From the NCBI GenBank assembly GCA_947648495.1, contig CANSOA010000002.1, positions 1 through 64,000 on the forward strand: a DNA stretch of 64,000 bases. Direction: 5' to 3'. Each line of letters begins with the position of its first letter. The first letter of the stretch is position 1. Positions 32,659 to 41,689 of this stretch are shown here, piece after piece. Below the pieces are notes generated by a model. The model worked only from the letters and a program-made list of their open reading frames with translations, was not told the origin of the DNA and did not search any database. The position numbers were made by a program, and so were the translations under genes. This DNA comes from an uncultured Clostridium sp. Its GTDB lineage: Bacteria > Bacillota > Clostridia > TANB77 > CAG-508.

Positions 32659-33885
32659 TTAATGAAACAAATTTATCATTTTCTTTTTCTTTATAACAAT
32701 ATCTTTTTTATTACCATAAAACTCTTCTCTACCTTGCTTCTCAAAAATATCCTTATCATAAACTTTGACCAAAATAGAATTTTTATTTTCCAATTCTACA
32801 TAGATTTTAATTTCTTCTAAATCAATCATTCTAGTGTCTAAAATAAATTTCAAAAGTTCAAAATTGGTCTCAATATCCATACTAATAATCTTGATAACGC
32901 CCATTTTGCAAGCCTTTGTAATTGCCATCTTGGAAACAAAATCCACACTTTTCATAAATTCGCTATGTTCTTTGACAAGCATATCCTCAAAAAGCATCAT
33001 ATTTTGGTAATACCTTAGTTGATAAAGAATTTCAACCATTTCTTCTCTTAATACCAGTCTTTCTATTTTCTTTTGTAAAAATTTCAAGAAATATTTCTGC
33101 AGTTTTAAAACTTCTTCTAGTTCTGTTTTTATATTTTTTAATACAGAATCTCCTTTTTCTTCCAATTGGTCGCGGATTTTTAACTGCTCTTTTTTACTAC
33201 TCATGCTATACAACAATTTACAAAGTGTTGTATAATATTGATCATTTCCTGTTACATTTTTGATTGAACACTTTAGCTCCGATAAATAATCCTTTTTTCC
33301 TGATTTATCGGTCCTCCAATCGAATAAAAACTGTTCCCCTTTTATCATGATTAAATTTTGATAAATCAAATTCATCACGCAATTTCCCTGCATTTTTGTG
33401 TTGCTATCCCATGACCAACCGCTAAAGTTTTCCAAAATTTCAACCGTATTTTGTTTATAGCCACTGACCAACACTTTTTGTAGCATCTTTTTAAAAACAA
33501 AATCTTTTTTCACAAAAAAATACTTGGGCTCAATATCACAAATCGCATAAAGCATTGCTTGTTCTGTCGGATACGCTAAAATACTTCTTTCCTTTTCATT
33601 CGTAACCGCTTCAACTTTATGTTTAATCAACACTTCAGCTTGTATGGAATCTGGTTCTACTGTTTTTATATGGTCACAATATTTTTGAATGGTTTCTAGT
33701 AAATGCGTCAAAAATTGCTCTTTCAAAATACTATTTACTTTGACTTTTTCGTAGTCTTTATAGGCAATTTCAAGTTTATAAATTAGACTTAATAACAAAC
33801 TTTTTGAAATCGATGAAAACGTTTTCTGATCTAAAATTTCTTCTAATAAATTATGATAATCTTTTAATTTAGAAAACAATTTCAT
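32659..33885 (-). CDS. Uncharacterised protein, 408 residues
   Basis: I do not recognise the family. From ATG 33885 (MKLFSKLKDYHN; GAGAAAGGAG about 11 bases upstream) the protein is rich in Leu, Lys and Glu and looks mostly helical, with a coiled-coil-like middle (about residues 240-300). No signal peptide or membrane segment is visible. It overlaps no gene but follows a 216-residue Cys-rich protein closely, and both follow ftsK, suggesting one operon. Confidence 0.6.
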   Translation of the reverse strand: MKLFSKLKDYHNLLEEILDQKTFSSISKSLLLSLIYKLEIAYKDYEKVKVNSILKEQFLTHLLETIQKYCDHIKTVEPDSIQAEVLIKHKVEAVTNEKERSILAYPTEQAMLYAICDIEPKYFFVKKDFVFKKMLQKVLVSGYKQNTVEILENFSGWSWDSNTKMQGNCVMNLIYQNLIMIKGEQFLFDWRTDKSGKKDYLSELKCSIKNVTGNDQYYTTLCKLLYSMSSKKEQLKIRDQLEEKGDSVLKNIKTELEEVLKLQKYFLKFLQKKIERLVLREEMVEILYQLRYYQNMMLFEDMLVKEHSEFMKSVDFVSKMAITKACKMGVIKIISMDIETNFELLKFILDTRMIDLEEIKIYVELENKNSILVKVYDKDIFEKQGREEFYGNKKDIVIKKKKMINLFH

Positions 33886-33904
33886 CCTAACATCTACTCC
33901 TTTC

Positions 33905-34555
33905 TCAAAAATCAAATTTCAGCAATCGTTTCATGATTGCCTCTTTGGGTTCAAATACACTTGTTTTAATAATCAATTTTTGTATAAAATTGAAAAAATA
34001 TCGGATAAGCAAAATATTATAAACCGTAAATCGATATCCTTTTTTTCTTACTTCATCACACATAAACATTTTACAGCCAATTGATTTAGTGGTACAGCCA
34101 TTTTGGCTTAAAAATTCGCATGGAACCAGTTCCTTTTGATACAACATTCCCCATTTTTTATCTGGAAAATGATGGCAGCAACCCATTGTGGTATTTGTAT
34201 TTTGTTTGGCAAAACATTTATTATTTTTAAAATCGCATAAATTTTGAGTACTGCATACATGATCCAAATAATAACAAATTTCGTCATATAAAAAATCGTA
34301 TCTTTCTTTTTTATGACCCATTTGCACTGCCAGAATTGCCACTCCTATTTCAAATTCATATTGATTTTTTACGCAATGCAAATGCTCAACGTTTTTTAAT
34401 GGACACTCTATCTTAATCGATTTCTTAAAAAAATCCGCATATTTTCTAATTCTGGCAAGTTTTTGAAGTATTTTTTGTGCTGTTTTCTTATCATATTTTA
34501 TTGTTTCAAAATCAATTTTTATTTCTATTTCATTGCTTTTTTTAAGCTTCTCCAT
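33905..34555 (-). CDS. Cys-rich uncharacterised protein
   Basis: The 216-residue protein has at least ten cysteines, clustered as [30 protein letters not shown] and GCKMFMC. The spacing suggests binding of a metal or iron-sulfur cluster, like the YkgJ/FliB type of Cys clusters, but I cannot assign it. The start overlaps the ftsK end by 14 bases, so it is translationally coupled to ftsK. Confidence 0.6.
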   Translation of the reverse strand: MEKLKKSNEIEIKIDFETIKYDKKTAQKILQKLARIRKYADFFKKSIKIECPLKNVEHLHCVKNQYEFEIGVAILAVQMGHKKERYDFLYDEICYYLDHVCSTQNLCDFKNNKCFAKQNTNTTMGCCHHFPDKKWGMLYQKELVPCEFLSQNGCTTKSIGCKMFMCDEVRKKGYRFTVYNILLIRYFFNFIQKLIIKTSVFEPKEAIMKRLLKFDF

Positions 34556-37019
34556 TCGTTTCTCCTGAATCGGCTGTTTTAGTCATGCTTAATTCTTGTA
34601 AACGTTCCATTGTAATAAGCACTTGTCTTGGTTTACTACCTTCATAACCAGAAATAATACCTCGTGCCTCCATTTGGTCAATAATTCTGCCTGCTCGCGC
34701 ATAACCGACTTTAAATCGTCTCTGAATAAACGATGTTGACGCTTGTCCTACTTCTACAACAGTTTTGATGGCATCTTCTAAAAATGGATCGGTGTCATCT
34801 TCATCTTCCATTTCTGCTACTTCTTTGTCAGATTTATTGGCTTTTTCAATTTCTTCTAAAATATCTTCATTGTAAGTTGCCTCCCCGCCGTTTGATTTTA
34901 AGAAATCGACGATTTTTTCTACTTCTTTGTCAGACACAAACGCTCCTTGCACTCTAGTCGGTTTTGAACTTCCAATTGGATAAAATAGCATATCACCTTT
35001 TCCCAATAATTTTTCAGCTCCTGCTGAATCTAAAATGGTTCTTGAATCAATTTGCGAAGATACCGCAAATGCAATTCTAGATGGAATATTCGCCTTGATA
35101 ATACCTGTAATAACATCAACTGATGGTCTTTGTGTCGCAATGACTAAATGCATTCCTGCTGCTCTTGCCATTTGCGCCAATCGACATATTGCATCTTCTA
35201 CTTCTTTTGCGGCAACCATCATTAAATCTGCCAACTCGTCAATGATGATAACAATTTGAGGAAGTTTGCCTTCTAATTCTTCATTTTCTAGTGTGTCATT
35301 ATAACCTTTAATATCACGCACGCCTTTTTCTGCAAAAAGGCTATAACGATTGACCATTTCTTGAACTGCCCAAGCTAGCGCTCCTGCTGCCTTTCGAGGG
35401 TCTGTTACAACAGGAATTAGCAAATGTGGAATTCCATTATAAACAGACAATTCAACAACTTTTGGGTCAACCATTACAAGTTTGACTTCGCTTGGTTTTG
35501 CTTTATAAATAATACTTGTAATCAAGGTGTTAATACAAACGGACTTTCCTGCACCTGTTGAACCTGCAATTAGAACGTGTGGCATTTTGGCAATGTCCGT
35601 TACCACATTTTCTCCTCCAACGTCTTTTCCTAAAGCAAACGATAATTTGGAAGCACTATCTTCAAATTCGTTGGATTCGATAATGTCTCTTAGGTGAACC
35701 ATTTCTTTTTCTTTGTTCGGAATTTCAATTCCAACTGCTTGTTTTCCCGGAATTGGTGCCTCAATTCTGATGCTTTCTGCTGCTAAATTAAGAGCAATAT
35801 CATCAGAAAGTTTGGCAATTTTGTTAACACGCACACCTTCTGCTGGTTTTAATTCGTAGCGTGTTATGGCAGGTCCTACCGAAACATTTTCGACCTTTGC
35901 TGAAACACCAAAACTGTACAACGTTTTTTGTAATTTTGTAGCCGTATCGGCTAAAGCTTTTTTACCGCCTTTTAGCGATTTTGCTTCGCCTTGTTTCATT
36001 AGTTCGACTGGTGGGAATTCATAATTTTCATCTTCTGAAACAATGGTATTGTGTTCTAATTGCAAAACTTCTTTGACTTTTTCTTCTTTTTCTTCGGCTT
36101 TTTGCACAAACAAATTGCTTTCTAATTCGTTTGGATTTAATTTTTCAGGCTCTGTTTCTTGTAACACTTCTTGTGGTTTTTCTTTTTTGTGGAAAATATT
36201 AAAATCGATTTTTTCTGGTTTGTTTTCTTCGATTTTTTCATTGTTTTCATGATTTAAATTGATAGTAATTTGCGAATCGTCAATTTCTGGTTCATCATCG
36301 ATGGTAAGAAATCTAGGTTTTTTCTGTTTTTTTGGCTTTTGTGTATTTTTTTGCATTCTATGATTTTGTTCTAATTCTAGTTTACTTTGTTCTCGAATTC
36401 TTGCTAATCTTTCTTCTCTTCGTGCTTCTAATTCAATATTTCTTTCTTCTTTCCTCTCCTCTAGCATGTCCAAAATTTCAATAATAAATCCAGCAGGTCT
36501 CAATCCAAAGGTAAAAACTAACATAATGATAGCAATTCCTGTCACACTAACAGCCGCACCAAACATACCTAATAAATTGATTAATGGATAGGCAATCACG
36601 GTTCCAACCGTCCCTCCACCAATATTTTTGGTTCCTAATTCATAAGCTCTTTCTAAAACATCACTAAATTCTGTATGGATGTTTAAATTTCCCTTTGAAA
36701 CTTGAAAAATGGACATCATTGATGCAATGCATGACAAAAAAATAACATATTGGCATACTTTGGAAAATAAATAATCTTTATCATTTTTCGCCAATGATAT
36801 AGCTATGCCAATTACACCAAAAGGAAGTACGTATTTTATCATTCCAATAATTCCACCTAAAACGGGGCTTAAAATTTCTCCGATTGTGCCTGTTTGGGCA
36901 TAAATTAAAATTGTCAGTAAAATTCCGATTACAAAACAGCCAATTACGGCTAAATCAATACTACTACTTTTCTTTTTTTGATTACGCTTAGTTGTTGTTT
37001 TCTTACGTTTTTTTCCCAT
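34542..37019 (-). CDS. DNA translocase FtsK/SpoIIIE
   Basis: It pumps DNA across the septum at division or sporulation. The 825-residue protein has four N-terminal membrane segments (about 22-175), an acidic and Lys-rich linker (about 190-340), the motor with Walker A GSTGAGKS, Walker [14 protein letters not shown], and a C-terminal gamma winged helix ([27 protein letters not shown]) that reads polarity sequences. Which of FtsK or SpoIIIE roles it fills cannot be told; both are possible. Confidence 0.94.
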   Translation of the reverse strand: MGKKRKKTTTKRNQKKKSSSIDLAVIGCFVIGILLTILIYAQTGTIGEILSPVLGGIIGMIKYVLPFGVIGIAISLAKNDKDYLFSKVCQYVIFLSCIASMMSIFQVSKGNLNIHTEFSDVLERAYELGTKNIGGGTVGTVIAYPLINLLGMFGAAVSVTGIAIIMLVFTFGLRPAGFIIEILDMLEERKEERNIELEARREERLARIREQSKLELEQNHRMQKNTQKPKKQKKPRFLTIDDEPEIDDSQITINLNHENNEKIEENKPEKIDFNIFHKKEKPQEVLQETEPEKLNPNELESNLFVQKAEEKEEKVKEVLQLEHNTIVSEDENYEFPPVELMKQGEAKSLKGGKKALADTATKLQKTLYSFGVSAKVENVSVGPAITRYELKPAEGVRVNKIAKLSDDIALNLAAESIRIEAPIPGKQAVGIEIPNKEKEMVHLRDIIESNEFEDSASKLSFALGKDVGGENVVTDIAKMPHVLIAGSTGAGKSVCINTLITSIIYKAKPSEVKLVMVDPKVVELSVYNGIPHLLIPVVTDPRKAAGALAWAVQEMVNRYSLFAEKGVRDIKGYNDTLENEELEGKLPQIVIIIDELADLMMVAAKEVEDAICRLAQMARAAGMHLVIATQRPSVDVITGIIKANIPSRIAFAVSSQIDSRTILDSAGAEKLLGKGDMLFYPIGSSKPTRVQGAFVSDKEVEKIVDFLKSNGGEATYNEDILEEIEKANKSDKEVAEMEDEDDTDPFLEDAIKTVVEVGQASTSFIQRRFKVGYARAGRIIDQMEARGIISGYEGSKPRQVLITMERLQELSMTKTADSGETNGEA

Positions 37020-37073
37020 TTCTTACATCCTCCTAAAATTTATTCTGTAGGAATTTCCTACAGAATATTGGTT

Positions 37074-37553
37074 TTACTTCAATTCTTTTCTATTATTTTG
37101 TATCGTTTCCAATGCTGTTTTAATGGTTTGTTCTACACCACCTAATGTTTCTCCTAATTTCAACATATTTTCTTCAATGTTTCCCAAAATTCCATCTACA
37201 TAATGAGCCGCATCTTTGCTGTATTCTCGATACATTTCATTGGCTTCTGCAATAATTTCATTTTTCTTAGCATAAGCTTTTTTGGTAATTTCATGTTCGT
37301 CAATCATCGAAATAATTCTATTTTCTGCTTCTTTTACAATATCTTCTGCATCTTTTTGAGCTTCTGCAATAATTCTTTCTCGTTCTTCACGAATCCATTT
37401 CGCTTGCTTTAACTCATCTGGCAAATTCAAACGAATTTCTTTGATAATATCCAATAATTCATTTTTTTCAACCATACATTTTTCTGTAAAAGGCACTGTT
37501 TTTCCTTTTTCTAAAATATCTTCTAATGTTTCTAAAAGTGCAAAAATCTCCAT
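37074..37553 (-). CDS. Coiled-coil protein beside rsmD
   Basis: The 159-residue protein, from ATG 37553 after AAAGGAAAG, is helical and charged. Its middle, about residues 55-110, contains REERERIIAEAQKDAEDIVKEAENRI, like ATP synthase b-subunit or DivIVA coiled coils. No membrane segment is present. Genes of this type often sit next to rsmD in Clostridia and are labelled ATPase or hypothetical; function unknown. Confidence 0.6.
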   Translation of the reverse strand: MEIFALLETLEDILEKGKTVPFTEKCMVEKNELLDIIKEIRLNLPDELKQAKWIREERERIIAEAQKDAEDIVKEAENRIISMIDEHEITKKAYAKKNEIIAEANEMYREYSKDAAHYVDGILGNIEENMLKLGETLGGVEQTIKTALETIQNNRKELK

Positions 37554-37602
37554 ATTTAACTTTCCTTTCTTACGCACAAATCCTTAGAAAAGCACTTGCA
37601 AT

Positions 37603-38163
37603 CTATTTGTATTTCAAAAAAATCAGTTCCGCTCTACCATATTTTCTTTCGTCATAAATCTCAAATAAATCTAATTTTTCTATCTGGCAAACAACTTCTT
37701 TTTTTCGATCCGTTTCGATTATAATCCTTCCATCTTTTTGCAATAATCCATATTGTACAATTTTTTCGGCTGTTTTCTCAGCAAAATCAGTTTGATACGG
37801 TGGATCTAAAAATATAATATCAAATTTTATTTTTTGTTTTTTTAAAAGTTCCAAACTATCTAAATAATCTTTATTGATAATCTCTACTTTTGATTTTTCT
37901 CTTAACTTTTCCACATTTTGTTCAATAATGTGGTTAGCCTTGCTTGACTTATCACATAAAAACGCTTTCTTAGCACCTCTACTAATCGCTTCTAATCCTA
38001 AAGCTCCACTTCCTGCAAATAAGTCTAAAACCGTTGCATCTGGCAAATCAAATTGCAAAATACTAAAAAGTGGCTCTTTTACTCGATCCAAAGTCGGTCT
38101 TGTATCCAAACCTTCTAAGGTATACAATTTGGCTCCTCTATGTTTTCCACCAATAATCCTCAT
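37603..38163 (-). CDS. rsmD: 16S rRNA (guanine966-N2)-methyltransferase
   Basis: RsmD methylates G966 of 16S rRNA. The 186-residue protein from ATG 38163 (GAGGAAAA upstream) starts MRIIGGKHRGAKL. It has the SAM motif VLDLFAGSGALGLEAISRGA and the amino-methyltransferase motif FLDPPY. The upstream in-frame start gives an uncommon tail, so I chose this ATG. Confidence 0.92.
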   Translation of the reverse strand: MRIIGGKHRGAKLYTLEGLDTRPTLDRVKEPLFSILQFDLPDATVLDLFAGSGALGLEAISRGAKKAFLCDKSSKANHIIEQNVEKLREKSKVEIINKDYLDSLELLKKQKIKFDIIFLDPPYQTDFAEKTAEKIVQYGLLQKDGRIIIETDRKKEVVCQIEKLDLFEIYDERKYGRAELIFLKYK

Positions 38164-38331
38164 TTTTTCCTCTATTATACAATATTTCATTTTGATAATA
38201 CCATTTTATTCCTTTTTTCTAAAAAGTCAATAGTATTTGTCAAAATGTAATAAAGACTTAATACGCCTGTAACATTGTAAAACAAATATTACAGGATTGT
38301 AATATTGGAAATTCAAAACAATATAAAACGC

Positions 38332-38364
38332 AAAAAAAGATAGTCACTTTCCATTTTGACTACC
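38332..38364 (-). terminator. Terminator after divIVA
   Basis: GATAGTCA (38339-38346) pairs with TGACTACC (38357-38364) with one G-U. On the minus strand it runs into TTTTTTT (A-run 38332-38338). Confidence 0.7.
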
Positions 38365-38386
38365 CATTTTCTATATTTTAATTTTT

Positions 38387-38839
38387 CTATTCACTATCCT
38401 CATTTTTATCCTGCAACAATTCTAATTGTGAAATCAGCAATGCTTCCATTTTTGCCTTATACACTTCAAATTGTTTTTTCAATTCTTCAGTTTTTCTGCG
38501 AATTTCTACTTCATCTTTATTCACATTTTCAACCATTTTTTGTGCTTCCGCTTTCGCTTCATCTATAATTTGGTCGGCTTGTTTTTGTGCCATTGTTTTA
38601 ATATCTTCAGCTGTTGATTGTGCCATAAGCAATGTATTTTGCAACGTGTGTTCCACTGTTTTGTAATGTTCTAATTCTTTGTTTAAACCATCAAATTTAC
38701 TTTTATATTCTGCATTTTCTTTATACAGTTTCTCATACTCAAAAGTCACTTGATCCAAAAAATCATCCACTTCGTCTACATTATATCCCTTAATCGTCTT
38801 GGTAAATCTTTTGTTCTCTATATCTAAAGGTGTTAGCAT
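38387..38839 (-). CDS. divIVA: DivIVA-domain cell division protein
   Basis: DivIVA marks curved membranes at septum and poles and recruits division and sporulation proteins. The 150-residue protein starts MLTPLDIENKRFTKTIKGYNVDEVDDFLD, the lipid-binding N-terminal domain with conserved F and R, followed by a long coiled coil. It follows sepF closely, as in many Firmicutes. Confidence 0.93.
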   Translation of the reverse strand: MLTPLDIENKRFTKTIKGYNVDEVDDFLDQVTFEYEKLYKENAEYKSKFDGLNKELEHYKTVEHTLQNTLLMAQSTAEDIKTMAQKQADQIIDEAKAEAQKMVENVNKDEVEIRRKTEELKKQFEVYKAKMEALLISQLELLQDKNEDSE

Positions 38840-38862
38840 TCTTTGGTTCCTCCTAATTTAAA

Positions 38863-39342
38863 TTATTTTATCCAAGAAGCTGAAAATTTCCCCTCAACTT
38901 TCTCTTTTGAAAATTGATTTTCTATATCATAATTGTATGGAGCAACAACAAATATTGAATTTGAGACCTTTTCTATATTTCCATCTAATGCTTCAACAGC
39001 TCCACTCACTACGTCAACAATTCTTCTTCCAACTTCTTTGCTAACGTATTCTAAATTGATAACAACTGCATTTTTTCTTTTTAATTGCCCAATAATATCA
39101 TTGGCTTGTTCAAAATTGGTTGGTTTAGAAATTTGCATTTTAATTTGTTGAGGTTGTGGCATGCTAACAACTTTACTTTTATTTCTTTTGAAGAAATTTA
39201 AAGTATCGTTTGTATTTTCCTCTTCTTCGTCTGCATAATCATACCCATATTCTGTGTTATCATATTCCTCATCATATTCTTCTACTGGATCTTCTTCACC
39301 CCAAAAATAATTCATAAATTTTTTAATTGCTGTTCCTGACAC
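38863..39342 (-). CDS. sepF: Cell division protein SepF
   Basis: SepF anchors and bundles FtsZ. The 159-residue protein has an N-terminal amphipathic stretch (IKKFMNYFWGE), an acidic linker (about 17-45) and the SepF core (NDIIGQLKRKNAVVINLEYVSKEVGRRIVDVVSGAVEALDG). It is first in a sepF-divIVA transcript with its own promoter. Confidence 0.93.
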   Translation of the reverse strand: MSGTAIKKFMNYFWGEEDPVEEYDEEYDNTEYGYDYADEEEENTNDTLNFFKRNKSKVVSMPQPQQIKMQISKPTNFEQANDIIGQLKRKNAVVINLEYVSKEVGRRIVDVVSGAVEALDGNIEKVSNSIFVVAPYNYDIENQFSKEKVEGKFSASWIK

Positions 39343-39390
39343 TTCTTAAAACCTCCTAATAATTTTTCCTTCGTGTTATAACATACATAT

Positions 39391-39419
39391 AGTATCCATC
39401 TTTTTTCTTAACTTGTCAA
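39391..39419 (-). promoter_or_regulatory. Promoter of sepF-divIVA
   Basis: On the minus strand TTGACA (39419-39414), 17 bases and GATACT (39396-39391) lie about 50 bases before sepF. Confidence 0.65.
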
Positions 39420-39512
39420 TACTTTTTTAGTAATTTTTTCCATTGTTACATAAATTTAATATTTTTGTAACATTATCCGACATTTCGTTACAAAAATGTT
39501 ATATTTTCTATT

Positions 39513-40740
39513 TTAATGTAATAAAACTTCATCATACACATTCAATTCTTTCCTATTCTTGATTGATTTTGAATCAATGTTCAATTCAGTCAACTCCTCA
39601 GCTGTATAATTTTGTATGATAGAATACGTATCATTTTGTCGTAAAACCTTAACATAAATTTTGTCAGTATAACCAGCTTTACTTCTTTGTACATAACTGA
39701 TGTCATTTTCCTCAAAAATTGCCGAATTACTAATTTTCAATCCACGATAACTCCACCAAATAATATCCACATATATTTCTCGATATTCAATCAGTTCCTC
39801 AACATAATCTGTTATCTTAAATACAATCACTCTGTGATCATTTTTTTCTTCTACAATATAGACAATTTCTGCTTCTGCTTCCTTTGAAGATGGCAATCTT
39901 ACGGTAACTTTATCACCAACCTTAGCGGTAGATGCTTTTTCTGTATTCATTGGACATGCTATATAACATTCAAAATTATTAATAACCTTGCCTTTTTCAT
40001 TACTTGTCGAAATAATGCTACTTGACTTTGTGTCAAGCGATTCCAAAAAATCCGTATCCAAATAACTAAAATCTGTCACACCGTAAAATTTCTTCCAAAC
40101 CATCCACTCGATAAGATAGTATACCCGAAACTGGTGCTTTTATTACTTCGGCTTCATTACTCAATTGTCCTTCCAAACGATTTCTTTGCTCAATCAGTGA
40201 CTTTACATGGGAATCCGCTGGACTTAAATTTCCTGTTATTTTAGTTTTCTTGGAAATATACGTATCCAATTCAGATTTTTTATCTTGTATTTCTCCCAAA
40301 TCATTCATGCAATACATTGAATCGACTACTTTTTCAATTTGCAATTCTAAATTCGTAATATCTGTTGAAAAAATCGTCATACCACTGCTTTCTATGGTAG
40401 CATTGATTTCATCATCCAATGTCTGAATTTGCTTTAAAATTTCGTCTTCTCCATTGGAATAATAACGAAAAGCTGGTTTATCTTTTGCGACTCGCTGACC
40501 TTCTGCAATGATTTGAACCATACCATTTTTATAATTTTCACCTTGTAATACTTTTTCATCTCTTAAAATATAGCCAGCACTACTTTCTTCAAATTTGAGC
40601 GAACCTTCCTCCACAACACTGATTTGTGAAATATTTTTTAGGACTTTAATTCCCTTATTCACCAAATGAAGCACACAAAAAATGCCAATGATTGCCAACA
40701 ATATTTTAAGAAAACTCAATTTGTTTTCTTCGTCCTTCAA
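39513..40740 (-). CDS. HlyD/membrane-fusion-like protein, +1 frameshift at CGG
   Basis: The protein starts MKDEENKLSFLKILLAIIGIFCV with one membrane anchor and has a coiled coil (about 95-195) and a biotinyl-lipoyl-like motif (APVSGILSYRVDGLEE). The frame then meets CGG at 40083-40081 (ATT TTA CGG TGT), ending 4 codons later. Skipping the C gives TTA GGT GTG ACA and opens the remaining 190 residues (VTDFSYLDTDFLESL to VYDEVLLH) as one protein of about 408. Such HlyD-like genes often lie beside sepF in Clostridia; role unknown. Its start overlaps the miaA stop (40737-40740). No homopolymer longer than four lies at the break, which speaks against a simple sequencing error. Confidence 0.8.
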
Positions 40741-41666
40741 TTTTTATATCCCTCCAAAATAATATTGATATTATTTTGTATTCCTTCTTCTGCTTTCAGC
40801 CAAATGGTTCGCTTGTTTTTGCGGAACCATGTCAATTGCCTTTTAGCATATCGTCTCGTTTCTTGTTTTATTTTTTCTACCATTTCTTCATACAAACATT
40901 CTTGCTCTAAATATTGAACCACTTCTTTGTAACCCAAACCTTGCATCGCTGTTGGAAAACAGTCATACTTTTTCCTTAAATTTTGGACCTCTTCTACCAA
41001 ACCTTGTTCTAGCATCAAATCAACACGCCTATTAATTCTTTCATACAATTTTTCACGTTCCATATCAATTGCAAATACTTTAAAATCGTATTTGACGCCT
41101 TTTTTTCTTGATTCCTTTTCTTGCTCTGTTTTATTTTTACCAGTCACTTTGTAAATTTCTAAAATTCTGATAATTCTTTTTTTGTCATTTTGACTAATTT
41201 GTGAAATTGCCTCTTCATCAATTTTTCTTGCTTGCTCAAAAAGTTCTTGTAAGCCTTCTGGCGTTTGAGCTTGTTGCATAAGTAAATTACGATATTCTTC
41301 GTCAAATTCCATATCTGGGTATTCAATACCATAAATCAGTGAATCAATATACAATCCTGTCCCTCCTGCAACAATCGGGACTTTTCCTTTTGACAAAATT
41401 TTCTCAATTGCAATTTCACTATCTTTTTTAAAATCAGACACTGAATATCTTTGATTTGGTGAAACAAAATCAATCAAATAATGCTGGATTCCTTGCATTT
41501 CCTCTTTGGTCACTTTGGCTGTTCCAATGTCCATATCTTGATAAATCTGCATGGAATCGCTCGATACAATTTCTCCATCTATTTGTTTGGCAAGTTCGAT
41601 AGATAATGCCGTTTTACCAGAAGCTGTTGGTCCTGCTATAACAATAACTTTTGGTTTTGGTTTCAT
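40737..41666 (-). CDS. miaA: tRNA dimethylallyltransferase
   Basis: MiaA adds the isopentenyl group to A37 of tRNAs reading U-starting codons. The 309-residue protein has the P-loop GPTASGKTALS (about 8-18) and SSDSMQIYQDMDIGTAKV. GTGLYIDSLIYG and RRYAKRQLTWFRKN are also diagnostic. It lies 23 bases after mutL in a mutL-miaA-HlyD operon. Confidence 0.96.
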   Translation of the reverse strand: MKPKPKVIVIAGPTASGKTALSIELAKQIDGEIVSSDSMQIYQDMDIGTAKVTKEEMQGIQHYLIDFVSPNQRYSVSDFKKDSEIAIEKILSKGKVPIVAGGTGLYIDSLIYGIEYPDMEFDEEYRNLLMQQAQTPEGLQELFEQARKIDEEAISQISQNDKKRIIRILEIYKVTGKNKTEQEKESRKKGVKYDFKVFAIDMEREKLYERINRRVDLMLEQGLVEEVQNLRKKYDCFPTAMQGLGYKEVVQYLEQECLYEEMVEKIKQETRRYAKRQLTWFRKNKRTIWLKAEEGIQNNINIILEGYKN

Positions 41667-41689
41667 ATTTTTCTCCTTATAGTTAGTTC

